A stretch of DNA of 64,000 nucleotides from Ensifer aridi (GTDB lineage: Bacteria > Pseudomonadota > Alphaproteobacteria > Rhizobiales > Rhizobiaceae). Location: assembly GCF_002078505.1 (NCBI RefSeq), contig NZ_LUAV01000037.1, positions 102,435 through 166,434 of the forward strand. Direction: 5' to 3'. Below the pieces are notes generated by a model. That model was given only the letters and a program-made list of their open reading frames with translations, did not search any database and was not told the origin of the DNA. The position numbers and the translations under genes are program-made. Below, piece by piece: positions 7,032 to 16,610 of the stretch (position 1 is the first letter of the stretch; each line of letters opens with the position of its first letter).

Positions 7032-9710
7032 TCAGCCCACTGCCGCAACTTCGGGATTGGATATCTCGCAGCCGCGAATAACCTTGGCGCGCGAGAGCGA
7101 TGAATTGTTCACTGAGCGGTCGCACCAGCCGAGGAACTCAGAAAAGGAGGATGTCCACGAGCGGCGGGCCGCCGTTCTCAAGCACCCCTCCATGAGCGGT
7201 GCGAGCTTCTGGCGATTATGGGCCACCTCTTCGATGACCTTCGCCATGCCCCGCACCACCTGCGGATCGGCGGAGGCGTCGATCAGGATACCGTCCTCGC
7301 CATCGGTTATGAGCTCGTCGACGGCTCCGACCGCCGTGGCGATCGGAACGCAGCCGAGCTGCTGCGCCTCCGCGATCATCAGAGGAGCGCCCTCCCATCG
7401 CGAGGGCATGAGGAGCACGTCCGCCCAACCGAGCGCCTTGATCAGATCCTTGCTTGCAAAGACGGGCGGCCGCACCTCGACACCGAGATCCCTCAGCCGA
7501 TCCGTCCACGAGATGGTGGCATCCGCGAGGATTTCGCCGCCGATCGCGCGTGCGTCGAACGCCACGCCCGAGGCGCGCAGCTCGGCGATTGCCGCGGCCA
7601 GCCGGTCGATACCCTTCTGCTGATCGAGCCGGCCCATATAGAGGACGCGAAGCCGGTCGTCCTTGCGCTCGATCCGTCTGACCGACAGGACCTCGGCCAA
7701 TACCTTGGGCGGCACGGAAAAGCTCGCGCCGTTGGGAACGGCGAAGACCTTCTCATGCGGTACGCCGAAGCTGTGCAGATAGATCTTGAGCTGCTCCGAG
7801 CAGGTGAGGAAAGCGTCGTAGCAATGCTCATGGGCAATCGCGGCAAATGGCTGGCCGGCAGGCCGCTTGAAATGCGTATTGTCCACGACGTGAAGGTAGC
7901 AGGCGGTGCGTGTTCCTTCGGAGCGCAGCCGCGCGATGAGCGGGTGCACGGCCATGACGTGATTGTTGATGATGAGGTCAAAGCCGGACAGTTGACCTTT
8001 GAGCGCCGCCCAATCGACCTCATGACCTTCTGCAATGAAGTCCTGCCCGAGGAACGAGCCCGAGCCGCCCCAGGCGGGGATGCCCTGATCCCAGAAGTGA
8101 ATGTAGTCGAAGCTCTGATCGAACTCGTCTATCACGTCCATTCTGGACGTCCCGAGCACGAACAGATGGGTCTCGTATCCGGCCGCCTTCAGTTCGCGCG
8201 CCGCCGCGTAGACGACCTTCTCGGCTCCGCCGAAGGAGGCGTTGGGAACGAGCAGCGCCGCCGTTCGCTTGGCCCCCTCGCTATGGCCGAGCGGCAGGAC
8301 GGGCGAGCCGCCGAGCTCGTGGCGGAGCGCCTTGTGGAGCTCCGAGTAGGGAACCAGCCGCGCCGGGCGCCAGGTCCAGCGCCTGCCGGCCGTGCGCCTC
8401 AGCGGGCTCGTCGCGATGGCGTTGACGCAATTGATCATCACCTGCTGGGGCGTGATGAGCGAGCGGCGCGGCAGGGTTCGCGGAAACGGGAAGCGCACCT
8501 TGAGCACGGCCGATGTGGGCCAGACCTGCTGGTTGCCGATCGACGCGAACCAATCGAGGGCGTTGTTGTGGATCACGTCGCGCACGAGCGAGGTCGAAAG
8601 GAAGATAAGATCGGCATGCCCCACATGCGCACCGGCCTCATGGAAGACCGGCTCGATCTTGCGCTGCGTGGCATCGTTGCCGAGCTGGACGAAAACGACG
8701 TTGGCCTTGTCGCTCAGGCGCTCAAGATGCGAGAGTACGTTCGGCAGCATGCGGGAGCGCAGAAGCAGGTCGAGCGTCGCGCCGCTTCCGGCCACCAGGA
8801 AGGGCGGGAAGTGGACGTTGTCCGGCTCGCCGATGCTTGCCCAGAACGCCGGAATGATATCGTCGAGACGAAGCCTCTTCGGCGGCTTGGTGGGATCGGT
8901 GAAGAACGAAATGGCGGCATCTTCCGTTCGCGCGAAGAGATAACGGGGGCATTCCTCATGCTCGAAATCGACGAGCATCGGACGCTGGAACAGAGCCCGA
9001 TGGCGCTTTCTGAGGAAGCTTACCGAGGCGGCACGGTCCCGGTTCGCCTCCTTGAATCGGCTCTCCGCCCGAAGCCGGTATTCGAAGGTCGTGTCGTGGC
9101 ACGGCGTGCCGACGAAGCCATGTTCTATGCACGACAGCCAGAATTCCCAATCCTCGAAGCCGTTCTGCCTGTCGTCGTTGAAACGGACGCCTGCCCGGAA
9201 CACGTCGATCGAGATCATCGAGCCCGTGTCGCAGATATTATCCGTGATGCAGTGGACGAGCCGCGAATAGCGATTGCCGTAATGGGCGCGCCAGCTCACC
9301 GAGAAGGTGTCTATATTGGTGTAGACCCAGCCGCAGCCGCTCTCGGTGAGCTGCCCGTAGAGCGTCTCGATCGTGCCGGGCAGGACGCGGTTGTCGGCGT
9401 CGAGAAAATAGACGGCGCGCGCTTCCGGCAGGTTTTCGAGCACATAGTCGATCGCGCGGTTGCGCGCCCCACCCGGTCCGGCATTCGCTCCGAAGAGCAC
9501 ATGAACCGCTGGATGGGCGGCGGCATAGAGCAGCAATTGGTCGAAGGTCTCCTGTCGCGGATCGCCGTCCACGGATACGACGATCGCAATCCTGCACGTC
9601 GAAACAGTAGAGGCGAGCACGGACTCGATCGCCTCCAGGACGAGTGCGGCATGGCCGTAGAGCGGCATGGCGACCGCGATCAGATCCGGAGTTTCCTTGC
9701 TAGCGGACAT
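7032..9710 (-). CDS. wgaB: bifunctional GT2-GT4 glycosyltransferase (WgaB/ExpA23)
   Basis: An 892-residue cytoplasmic protein with two glycosyltransferase modules. Residues 10 to about 240 are a family 2 GT-A domain: AVAMPLYGH at the start, a nucleotide-sugar strand VVSVDGDP, and the metal-binding YFLDADNRV (DAD). Residues from about 480 to 860 are a family 4 GT-B domain: VPNASFGGAEKVV, the hinge-side VPNGASF, RVLYMGRLDQQKGIDRL and the nucleotide-sugar end motif MPSRWEGAPLMIAEAQQLG followed by GAVDELITDGEDG. The stretch between them is unassigned. The frame is intact through both domains, so this is a true fusion; it matches what was once described as expA2 plus expA3. The start overlaps wgaA by 11 bp. 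Confidence 0.88.
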   Translation of the reverse strand: MSASKETPDLIAVAMPLYGHAALVLEAIESVLASTVSTCRIAIVVSVDGDPRQETFDQLLLYAAAHPAVHVLFGANAGPGGARNRAIDYVLENLPEARAVYFLDADNRVLPGTIETLYGQLTESGCGWVYTNIDTFSVSWRAHYGNRYSRLVHCITDNICDTGSMISIDVFRAGVRFNDDRQNGFEDWEFWLSCIEHGFVGTPCHDTTFEYRLRAESRFKEANRDRAASVSFLRKRHRALFQRPMLVDFEHEECPRYLFARTEDAAISFFTDPTKPPKRLRLDDIIPAFWASIGEPDNVHFPPFLVAGSGATLDLLLRSRMLPNVLSHLERLSDKANVVFVQLGNDATQRKIEPVFHEAGAHVGHADLIFLSTSLVRDVIHNNALDWFASIGNQQVWPTSAVLKVRFPFPRTLPRRSLITPQQVMINCVNAIATSPLRRTAGRRWTWRPARLVPYSELHKALRHELGGSPVLPLGHSEGAKRTAALLVPNASFGGAEKVVYAAARELKAAGYETHLFVLGTSRMDVIDEFDQSFDYIHFWDQGIPAWGGSGSFLGQDFIAEGHEVDWAALKGQLSGFDLIINNHVMAVHPLIARLRSEGTRTACYLHVVDNTHFKRPAGQPFAAIAHEHCYDAFLTCSEQLKIYLHSFGVPHEKVFAVPNGASFSVPPKVLAEVLSVRRIERKDDRLRVLYMGRLDQQKGIDRLAAAIAELRASGVAFDARAIGGEILADATISWTDRLRDLGVEVRPPVFASKDLIKALGWADVLLMPSRWEGAPLMIAEAQQLGCVPIATAVGAVDELITDGEDGILIDASADPQVVRGMAKVIEEVAHNRQKLAPLMEGCLRTAARRSWTSSFSEFLGWCDRSVNNSSLSRAKVIRGCEISNPEVAAVG

Positions 9711-11181
9711 GGGATGTCCCTCCGGACTGCTTCACCAGGCGGAAGCCGGAAACCTTGAGCCAGGAGAAATCGACGGAATCCGTCACGGCGCGGCTGAGAA
9801 TCATCAGATCCATCGGCGCGCGCACCGGCTCGTCCAGTTGAAAGTTGATGTTGACGGCCTGCTCGGCAGTCACTTCACGCCATCCGCTGAAGAACGCCGA
9901 AGGCTTGGCGGAACCCTTGCGCGCGAGTTCGGCCACCTCAGAGCGCGCATTCGAATTGGCCGGCGCGAGCAGAAAGCTTACTGCCGCAGGCGCACCCTTC
10001 GGATGGTCGATTATGGCGCTCGCCGAGAAGGATATGGTGCCGGGCTCTACCGCGCGGCCGATGGTGCCGGCCGAAATGCCGCTCGCCAGCGGATGGCACA
10101 CAACGGCATGCTCGTGCTCGAGGAAGCGAACGGTCTGGAACTCCGGGACAATCGGGGTAACCGAGACGTCGACGATCTGGCTCAAAAGATCGACCGCCAG
10201 GCGGTAGTCCTCGATGAAATGGCCGTCGAGCAGAGCGGTTGGAGCGATCATGTTGGGCATCCGGGTCGGCCTGACACCCGGCAACCCGGTATAAACCCGG
10301 AACGCCAGGGGGCGCAGATCGAGGTCGGCATGAGGGGTCTCCGATCGCGCCGTGTAGCGCTCGCTGGCGATCGGATAGCCGAGCGAAAGCCCTACCGTTT
10401 CCGCGCCCGTCGTGGAGACCCGGAGCCTGAGCGTCCTCGCCCCGCCTCCGCAGGTCCGCGGCAGCGCGAAGAAATTCCAGCCGCCGGCAAGCTGCGCGTA
10501 GGGCACGGTCCACTCGGCCACGCCTTCGCCGTTCTCGACATAGCTCAGCATGACGCTCAGCTCGCCGCCTTCCCTCGGAACGGAATTGAGATGAAGCGCG
10601 ACGCCGGCGACACCGTGGCTTGAGACCGGCAGGAGCTGTTCGACATAGCCGGTTGCCAGGAGTTGCCCTATTCCCTCGTCCTTCGGATCGACATAAGGAT
10701 CGTGCGCGAAGATCTCGGTGACCGGCTCCCAGTTTCGCGCCTGGAACGCGTCTTCGAGTGCCCGGTAGTTCTCGAGCAGAGCCTCGCGCTCGCGTCTGAG
10801 AATGGCAACCTCGGAAGTGACCGACGTGGTGAAACGGGCAAGCCGCCCGACGCCGCCCTCGACCAAGGTGCGGACGAGCGCCAAGCTCTCCGCTTTGCTG
10901 CCCAGGTCAACCCGTTGAATAGGCACCTCGGGGACGGTTCCAAGCGCATTGACGGCGGCAAGCCCCACCCTCAACTCGGCCTCGCCCTCATCGGAGAAGG
11001 CGAGCCCTACAAGCGGGAACGCGTTTTGCAGTGGAGTTTGAGAGCTTGTACCCGTCTCAAGGAAATGGACCAGATGCTCGATGTCGCTCCCCTCGACATT
11101 TGCCCGGTCCCGATCAGATGCCACAACCAGCCTTCGCTTCGCGGGCGATTGCCTTACGCTAGAAGACATCAACTCTTGCAC
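9700..11181 (-). CDS. wgaA: protein of unknown function, exopolysaccharide II operon leader (WgaA/ExpA1)
   Basis: First gene of the leftward wga operon; 493 residues. I recognise no catalytic domain. Visible features are a charged helical stretch around residues 120-150 (EVAILRREREALLENYRALE, coiled-coil like) and a long beta-rich, lectin- or carbohydrate-binding-like remainder, for example WTVPYAQLAGGWNFFALPR and DGHFIEDYRLAVDLL. There is no signal peptide or membrane segment. A second ATG (MSSSVRQSPAK) lies 12 bp inside the assigned start and is equally plausible. The end overlaps wgaB by 11 bp, so the product probably works with the glycosyltransferase, but no function can be read from sequence. 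Confidence 0.75.
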   Translation of the reverse strand: MQELMSSSVRQSPAKRRLVVASDRDRANVEGSDIEHLVHFLETGTSSQTPLQNAFPLVGLAFSDEGEAELRVGLAAVNALGTVPEVPIQRVDLGSKAESLALVRTLVEGGVGRLARFTTSVTSEVAILRREREALLENYRALEDAFQARNWEPVTEIFAHDPYVDPKDEGIGQLLATGYVEQLLPVSSHGVAGVALHLNSVPREGGELSVMLSYVENGEGVAEWTVPYAQLAGGWNFFALPRTCGGGARTLRLRVSTTGAETVGLSLGYPIASERYTARSETPHADLDLRPLAFRVYTGLPGVRPTRMPNMIAPTALLDGHFIEDYRLAVDLLSQIVDVSVTPIVPEFQTVRFLEHEHAVVCHPLASGISAGTIGRAVEPGTISFSASAIIDHPKGAPAAVSFLLAPANSNARSEVAELARKGSAKPSAFFSGWREVTAEQAVNINFQLDEPVRAPMDLMILSRAVTDSVDFSWLKVSGFRLVKQSGGTSHVR

Positions 11182-11351
11182 GCAGCGACCTCAGAAGAAA
11201 TCGAATTATAAGGAGATGAATTTGCCGGCGAATAAATAAGTCGCCCTGGATCCCTCATCGTCAAAAAACTATATCTATGATTTCTGCAGTGCACAATTAT
11301 AAAATTGTGGGGTTCTGATATAAAATTATACTTCAAAAATAGAAGCAATAA
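11182..11351. promoter_or_regulatory. AT-rich promoter region of the wga operon with two dyads
   Basis: The only AT-rich gap between wgaA and wgcA, and so the likely promoter of the leftward operon. It holds an inverted repeat CACAATT-ATAA-AATTGTG (11293-11310) and, at 11325-11350, a sequence containing TACTTCAAAAATAGAAG that closely resembles the perfect dyad between wggR and wgdA. The 10-mer TGCAGTGCAC (11285-11294) also recurs just upstream of wgeA at 16911-16920. The shared elements suggest common control by WggR or another exp regulator. Which protein binds is an inference. Confidence 0.6.
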
Positions 11352-12602
11352 TCACGCAAGCTGCGCTTCTTTCGTTGATAGTGCAACTTGGCCGACAATA
11401 TTTCTGATCAGCGTCGATTGACGCGCGATACAATCGTCCAGTCGGAACCGTTGCTCGACCGTCCTGCGCGCTGCAGTTCGCAGCTCGCGGAAATCATCGG
11501 GCCGCGCCAGGACCGCGAGAATGGACTCGGCGAGCGCGTCCGTATCGAAGAACGGGATTAGGAGGCCGTTGCGGCCCGAGCGGATGACCTCCTGGACCGG
11601 GGCGGTATCCGATCCGATGACCAGCGCACCGCAAGCCATTGCCTCCAGCACCGACCAGGACAGCACGAAAGGATAGGTGAGGTACAAGTGAGCCGCGGAG
11701 ATCTGGAAGAGCTGACGGAGCACCGAATGTGGCACGACGCCGGGAAAAATGAGCCGCTCGCGCGGGACGTCCAGCGATTCGAGGAGGTGATCTTTCCAGG
11801 AACCTCCGCCGGGGGGCGGCGCGCCGTAGCTCACGCCGTCGCCGCCGACGAAGACGAACAGCGCGTCGGGGTGTCGCCGAACGACCTTGGCAGCGGCCTC
11901 CAGCGCCTGTGGAAATCCCCGATACGGCTCGAGATCGCGCGCGACGAATGTGACGATCGGGGGATCGCCCGCCTTGAGCACGCGCCCATCCGGAAGCTTC
12001 AGCGAAGCGGCCGGATCGGGGCGGAAGCGCCGCGTGTCCACGCCCTCGTGGCAGACGGCGATGCGCTCCCGCACATCGGCCGGATAGAGGCTTCGCTGCC
12101 AATTGGTCGGGCTGATGCCTCCGTCCATCGCCTCGAGCGACAGGAGCTGCGCGATGTTGCGAAGACGCAATCTCTTGCGGGTCTCCGAATCGGGCTGGTT
12201 GTCGGGGGCGAAACCGATATCCGCCCCTTCTGCCCGATAGAAGAACTCGCAATAGCCGAGTGTGGGCACGCGCGGCAGCACGTCCTTGATGAACATCATG
12301 CTGCCCCAGCCGATATGGCCGAGAACGATGTCCGGGACCTGGCCAAGGCGCGCCATGGCGTCGAAGGTCTCCGCAACCCGATGGCCGATCCGCACATGAT
12401 GATCGGGAACGCCGAGATGCCGCGCCATTTGCGGATGCGCCCTGGGGCCGGGCTCGGCACGATGCCGAACGACCCTCACGGAAGGGATCTTCTGATCCAC
12501 TGTCTCCGTCACGAGGGTCACCTCGTTTCCGGCAACAGCCAAATGGGAAGCCAGGGCGGCGAACTGACCGAAACCGCGACGGTGTACAAACGCTACATGC
12601 AT
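11352..12602 (-). CDS. wgcA: family 4 glycosyltransferase (WgcA/ExpC)
   Basis: A 416-residue GT-B retaining glycosyltransferase. The N-terminal domain starts HVAFVHRRGFGQFAALASHLA; the C-terminal donor domain has VTFVARDLEPYRGFPQALEA, FVFVGGDGVSYG and the family end motif YPFVLSWSVLEAMACGALVIGSDTAPVQE, with the second glutamate acting in donor binding. The aromatic-rich GYCEFFYR segment (about 140) is common in polysaccharide GT4 enzymes. It is transcribed leftward, 42 bp downstream of wggR, and separated from wgaA by an AT-rich promoter region, so it may be cotranscribed with wggR rather than with wga. Confidence 0.87.
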   Translation of the reverse strand: MHVAFVHRRGFGQFAALASHLAVAGNEVTLVTETVDQKIPSVRVVRHRAEPGPRAHPQMARHLGVPDHHVRIGHRVAETFDAMARLGQVPDIVLGHIGWGSMMFIKDVLPRVPTLGYCEFFYRAEGADIGFAPDNQPDSETRKRLRLRNIAQLLSLEAMDGGISPTNWQRSLYPADVRERIAVCHEGVDTRRFRPDPAASLKLPDGRVLKAGDPPIVTFVARDLEPYRGFPQALEAAAKVVRRHPDALFVFVGGDGVSYGAPPPGGGSWKDHLLESLDVPRERLIFPGVVPHSVLRQLFQISAAHLYLTYPFVLSWSVLEAMACGALVIGSDTAPVQEVIRSGRNGLLIPFFDTDALAESILAVLARPDDFRELRTAARRTVEQRFRLDDCIARQSTLIRNIVGQVALSTKEAQLA

Positions 12603-12644
12603 GTTCCTAGCCGATCGCCAACCTGAGGAATCACTTCTGGGGTA

Positions 12645-13217
12645 TCAAATGCCGTAGCGGGCGGCACTGCCCCAAACCATTTCGAGCCGGTGCAGGGTCT
12701 GGAAGGCGGTTTCGAGATTGCGCCGGTCCTGCTCGCCATGGCTGAGGGCGCGTTCATAGGATTTCGCCGCTTCCCGCAGGCTCTTGCAGAGCTGCTTTCC
12801 CTTCTCCGAGAGCCTGATGCGAGCTGAGCGCTTGTCGCGCTGCGAAGCGATTCGATCGATATAGTCCCCGTCGGCGAGCTGCTTCAGGTAATAGGAGACA
12901 TTGGAACCCACATAGTGACCGCGGTCCAAAAGCTCGCCTACCGAAAGCTCCGCGTCGCCGATTGCGAGAAGCACCATCGCTTGGGCGGACCCGATGTCGT
13001 CCACGCCGAGCTTCGTCAGCTCCGTGCGCAACAGCCCGGAGAAGCGTCGGCTTGCACGCTCCATCACGCGGGCGAGTTCGAAATACGTCACCAGCGCGTC
13101 GTCTCCGTCCCGATCGCTCTCAGGGTGCCTAGGGGCATTCCTGACCGCCTCACGCCCGGGCTGGACTACTACAGCGTCTCCGAAATCTGCGAACGGATAG
13201 AGAATCCTATGATTCAT
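12645..13217 (-). CDS. wggR: MarR-family transcriptional activator of galactoglucan genes (WggR/ExpG)
   Basis: A 190-residue winged-helix regulator. I chose the ATG at 13217 (MNHRILYP) because GGAGAG lies just upstream; the frame is open to a TTG at 13247. The MarR core spans about residues 60-160: LLAIGDAELSVGELLDRG, then the recognition-helix region SNVSYYLKQLADGDYIDR and the wing SQRDKRSARIRLSEKGKQL. In S. meliloti this gene (mucS/expG) activates the wga, wgd and wge operons and is itself under phosphate and quorum-sensing control. It sits between wgcA and the divergent wgdA, the arrangement known for that cluster. The identification rests on family plus synteny. Confidence 0.88.
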   Translation of the reverse strand: MNHRILYPFADFGDAVVVQPGREAVRNAPRHPESDRDGDDALVTYFELARVMERASRRFSGLLRTELTKLGVDDIGSAQAMVLLAIGDAELSVGELLDRGHYVGSNVSYYLKQLADGDYIDRIASQRDKRSARIRLSEKGKQLCKSLREAAKSYERALSHGEQDRRNLETAFQTLHRLEMVWGSAARYGI

Positions 13218-13428
13218 CCCTCTCTCCATTGGGGAATTTACTTTCAAATTCGGGAATTTACTTCAAAACTTGAAGTAAATTTCTTGGCGCCCCACCCCCG
13301 AATTGCCCGGTCTTGAGCAACAGACCTTTATTGTGTCACACTCATCCCAGCAATACTGTGATTTGAGTGAATCTGAACCAAAATCGCTCAGCCCACCCGC
13401 CAACGCGTTATAGCCAGAAAAGCCACCC
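13218..13428. promoter_or_regulatory. divergent wggR/wgdA promoter region with a perfect 12-bp inverted repeat
   Basis: The dyad AATTTACTTCAA-aac-TTGAAGTAAATT occupies 13255-13281 and is perfect over both 12-base arms. A half copy, GGGAATTTACTTTCAAA, precedes it at about 13233-13248 as a direct repeat with the left arm region. The dyad ends about 150 bp before wgdA and begins about 38 bp upstream of wggR, so it could serve both directions. Related sequences occur before wgaA and wgeA. It is a strong operator candidate; WggR (MarR family) is the likely ligand, by inference. Confidence 0.75.
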
Positions 13429-15195
13429 ATGCGTGATACTGTTCGAAACAACATGAATGGCAAGGGCCCAATCCGGCCAACACCGACGCAAAATGGAACA
13501 ATGGACCCGGGTCTGCTCGTTTTGCGGGCGCGGCGGGTGTTCGTCGTGACGCTTCTTTATGCAGCTCTGCTCAGCGCCTGTATCAACCTCCTTCAGCTCA
13601 CCATGCCGCTCTATATGATGCAGGTGCATGACAGAGTCTTGAACAGCCAGAGCATGGACTCGCTCGTCATGCTGACGATCCTTGCACTCGGCGCGCTGGC
13701 CATTCTGGGCGTGCTCGATTTCATCCGCGCCCTCACTTTCCAGGCTATGGGCAGTGCAATCGTGCGCTGGCTGAACCTGCCGGTCCTCACCGCCGCGGTG
13801 CAGGCCTCGGCCGACCAGGGGCTGACCAGGGCGACGCAGTCGCTGCGGGACCTGACCGAGCTGCGCGGTTTTCTTACCTCGTCGGCCGTCAGCGCCCCTC
13901 TCGACGCCGCCTGGTCGCCGATTTTTCTGGGCGTTCTCTTTCTGCTGCATCCCGTCTTCGGGTTGATTGGCGCGGTCTCCGTGGTGGTGCTCCTGTGCTG
14001 CGGCCTCATGAACGACCTCTTGACGCGCCAGCTCATGAAAGAGGCAAGCCAGGCGAATATTGAGGCAGTGTCGAAAATAGGTGCGACATTACGTCACGCC
14101 GAGGCCATCGAAGCGATGGGCATGCTGCCGGCGCTCGCCAATAAGTGGCGCGACGCGCAGCTACACGCATTGGGCGTGCTTGAGGCCAGCGGCACCCGGG
14201 CGAGGGCGATGGCCTCCATCACCCGTTGCCTGCGCTTTGCCATACAGGTCGCGTCGCTCGGCGCCGGCGCTTACCTCGTGATGAAACAGGAAATCTCGCC
14301 CGGCGCGATGATGGCGACGACTATCCTGGTCGGCCGCCTTCTGCTGCCGTTCGATTCCGTTATCGAGAACTGGCGGCAATGGGTGCTCGCGATCGCTGGC
14401 TGGCGGCGGATCGAGGCGGCTCTGAAAGAGGATCTCGCAGTCCGCCAGACGATGCCGACGCCGCACTCGCAAGGAGATCTGGTCGTCGACAAATTGGTTT
14501 ACGCCGCACCCGGCCTGGACGTGCCGATCATCAAAGGCATCTCCTTCTCGCTCGCGCCCGGCGAGGTGCTGGGCGTCGTCGGTCCTTCCGCCGCCGGCAA
14601 ATCCACCTTGGCGCGGCTCCTCGTCGGCATTCTCAAGCCCACGGCGGGCGGCGTCTTCCTGGACGGCAACAACGTCTATCTGTGGGAGCGCAGTTCCTTC
14701 GGCCGGGTCGCGGGCTATCTGCCGCAGTCGGTTTCTCTTCTTGAGGGAACGATCCGCGAAAACATCGCCCGCATGGAGGAAAGCGATCCCTACAAGGTGC
14801 TCGAGGCTTCGCGCCGCGCCGATGTCCATGACATGATCGGACGCCTGCCGCTCGGTTACGATACGCCGGTCGGCGAGGGTCAACTGACCCTGTCCGGCGG
14901 TCAGCGACAGCGGATCGCGCTGGCCCGCTGCCTTTACGGCCGGCCGCGCCTGCTCGTGCTCGACGAACCCAATGCCAATCTCGATGCGATCGGCGAACGC
15001 GCCCTCATCCGCGCGGTCGAAGAGGCGCGCCGGGATGGCTCCATCGTCATCCTCATCGCGCATCGACCGGCCATCATGCAGGTCGCCGACAAATTGCTGG
15101 TGCTGGAAGGCGGCCGCATCACCCAGTTCGGCCCGCGCACGGACGTGGTGGCCTCTATGATCCCCGGCGAAACGCGTCGCGAAGGAACCGCATGA
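13429..15195 (+). CDS. wgdA: type I secretion ABC transporter, permease-ATPase (WgdA/ExpD1)
   Basis: A 588-residue inner-membrane half transporter of the PrtD/HlyB type. The N-terminal half has five to six hydrophobic segments (from TLLYAALLSACINLL to ASLGAGAYLVM). The C-terminal nucleotide-binding domain has Walker A GPSAAGKST, the signature LSGGQRQRIALARCLYG, Walker B LLVLDEPN and the switch histidine in LIAHRPA. There is no N-terminal peptidase domain, as expected for exporters of RTX proteins. It overlaps wgdB by four bases. Its likely cargo is the RTX protein WgeA encoded next, or polymer; in S. meliloti wgdAB is needed for galactoglucan export. Internal ATGs at 13453 and 13501 are possible alternative starts. 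Confidence 0.9.
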   Translation: MRDTVRNNMNGKGPIRPTPTQNGTMDPGLLVLRARRVFVVTLLYAALLSACINLLQLTMPLYMMQVHDRVLNSQSMDSLVMLTILALGALAILGVLDFIRALTFQAMGSAIVRWLNLPVLTAAVQASADQGLTRATQSLRDLTELRGFLTSSAVSAPLDAAWSPIFLGVLFLLHPVFGLIGAVSVVVLLCCGLMNDLLTRQLMKEASQANIEAVSKIGATLRHAEAIEAMGMLPALANKWRDAQLHALGVLEASGTRARAMASITRCLRFAIQVASLGAGAYLVMKQEISPGAMMATTILVGRLLLPFDSVIENWRQWVLAIAGWRRIEAALKEDLAVRQTMPTPHSQGDLVVDKLVYAAPGLDVPIIKGISFSLAPGEVLGVVGPSAAGKSTLARLLVGILKPTAGGVFLDGNNVYLWERSSFGRVAGYLPQSVSLLEGTIRENIARMEESDPYKVLEASRRADVHDMIGRLPLGYDTPVGEGQLTLSGGQRQRIALARCLYGRPRLLVLDEPNANLDAIGERALIRAVEEARRDGSIVILIAHRPAIMQVADKLLVLEGGRITQFGPRTDVVASMIPGETRREGTA

Positions 15196-16610
15196 TGACG
15201 ACCGAAACGATCCTTCCGGCACGCGTCGATGTGCAGCCCCTCGTCACGACCGAAGACCGAGAGCAGCGCCTGCCGGTGAGCGCGGCACCGCCGCCGAGCA
15301 CGGGCCCCACGGAGCTCGACTTCTCGGAGACGGGCATGCATTCGCCCATCCGGCGCCTCGTCATAGCCGGCTTGGCAACGATCCTCGTTGCTTTCGGCGG
15401 ATTTTTCGGCTGGGCGTTTTCGACGGAACTCAGCAGCGCCTCGGTCACCAGTGGCACCGTCGTCGTCGATTCCAAGCGCAAGACGGTCAGCCATTTCGAG
15501 GGTGGCGTCCTTAGCCGCCTTCTGGTCCAGGAGGGCGACCATGTCGCCGCCGGTCAGCTCCTGATCAAGCTAGAGGACACGCGTGCCCGCTCCGACCTGC
15601 AGGCGCTCGAAAGCCGGCGCGTCGGCCTGATCGCCAAATTGGCACGCCTCAGAGCCGAACAGGCGGGAGCACAGGATATCAGTTTTCCTGCCGATTTCGC
15701 CGGCGAGGCCGCCGCCGACGCGATTACAGCGGAAACGTCCTTCTTCGAGAAGCGCCGCGAAGCGAAGAATGGCCGCGTAGAGATCCAGCGCAAGACCATC
15801 GAGGAATATTCGGAGAAAGCCAAATCGCTCGCCGCGCAGCTCCAGGCCACCGATCGGCAGATCGACCTCATGAACGAGCAGCGGACGGCAATCGCAACCC
15901 TCGTAGACAAGGCCTTTGCCCAGCGCTCGAAGCTGATCGAGATTGACGCAAGGCTCAGCGAACTGGCCGCCACGCGTGGAGAAATTGCCGGCGACAGGGC
16001 CCAGGCGCAGAAGGCCATGGCCGGCGCAGAGCTCGCGCTGACGGGAATCGACAGCGATTTCCAGTCGGAGATCGCAGGCGAGATCACCACCGCCCGCCTC
16101 GAGCTTGCCGATGCCGAGGAGCGAATCATCGCTGCGAAGGACGTGCTTCGCCGCCTCGAGATCCGCTCCCCCCAGGCGGGCATCGTCGCCAATATCCAGC
16201 TGCGTACAGCAGGCAGCGCCGTGACCCCCGGCCAGCCGCTGCTCGACATCGTGCCCGAAGATGAGCCGCTGCTCGTGGAAATGCATGTTAGCACGCGCGA
16301 CATCGACAGCATAACCATCGGCTCCAACACGCAGATTCGCCTGACCGCGTACAACCAGCGCTCGCACCTGCCGCTCGACGGCAAGATCACCTATATCGCG
16401 GCCGACCAATCGGTGGACGAGAAGTCCAACGTCGCCTATTTCGTAGCGCGAGCCGAGATCGCCCCCAAGTCCCTCGCCGCGAACCCCGATATACGTCTCT
16501 ATCCCGGCATGCCCGCCGAGGTGCTGATCGTGCACAAGCCACGTTCGGCGATCGACTACCTGGTCTCTCCGGTCACCGAGAGCTTCAACCGCGCCTTCAG
16601 GGAGGACTGA
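15192..16610 (+). CDS. wgdB: type I secretion membrane fusion protein (WgdB/ExpD2, HlyD family)
   Basis: A 472-residue periplasmic adaptor. A cytoplasmic tail of about 55 residues leads to one transmembrane helix (LVIAGLATILVAFGGFFGWAF). This is followed by a biotinyl-lipoyl half motif (VSHFEGGVLSRLLVQEGDHV), a long alpha-helical hairpin rich in E, A, R and L, the second half motif (IRSPQAGIVANIQL) and a beta-barrel. It would bridge the ABC transporter WgdA to a TolC-like outer-membrane protein that is not in this window. The start overlaps the wgdA stop in ATGA. Size and order match PrsE/HlyD-type proteins of rhizobia. Confidence 0.9.
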   Translation: MMTTETILPARVDVQPLVTTEDREQRLPVSAAPPPSTGPTELDFSETGMHSPIRRLVIAGLATILVAFGGFFGWAFSTELSSASVTSGTVVVDSKRKTVSHFEGGVLSRLLVQEGDHVAAGQLLIKLEDTRARSDLQALESRRVGLIAKLARLRAEQAGAQDISFPADFAGEAAADAITAETSFFEKRREAKNGRVEIQRKTIEEYSEKAKSLAAQLQATDRQIDLMNEQRTAIATLVDKAFAQRSKLIEIDARLSELAATRGEIAGDRAQAQKAMAGAELALTGIDSDFQSEIAGEITTARLELADAEERIIAAKDVLRRLEIRSPQAGIVANIQLRTAGSAVTPGQPLLDIVPEDEPLLVEMHVSTRDIDSITIGSNTQIRLTAYNQRSHLPLDGKITYIAADQSVDEKSNVAYFVARAEIAPKSLAANPDIRLYPGMPAEVLIVHKPRSAIDYLVSPVTESFNRAFRED

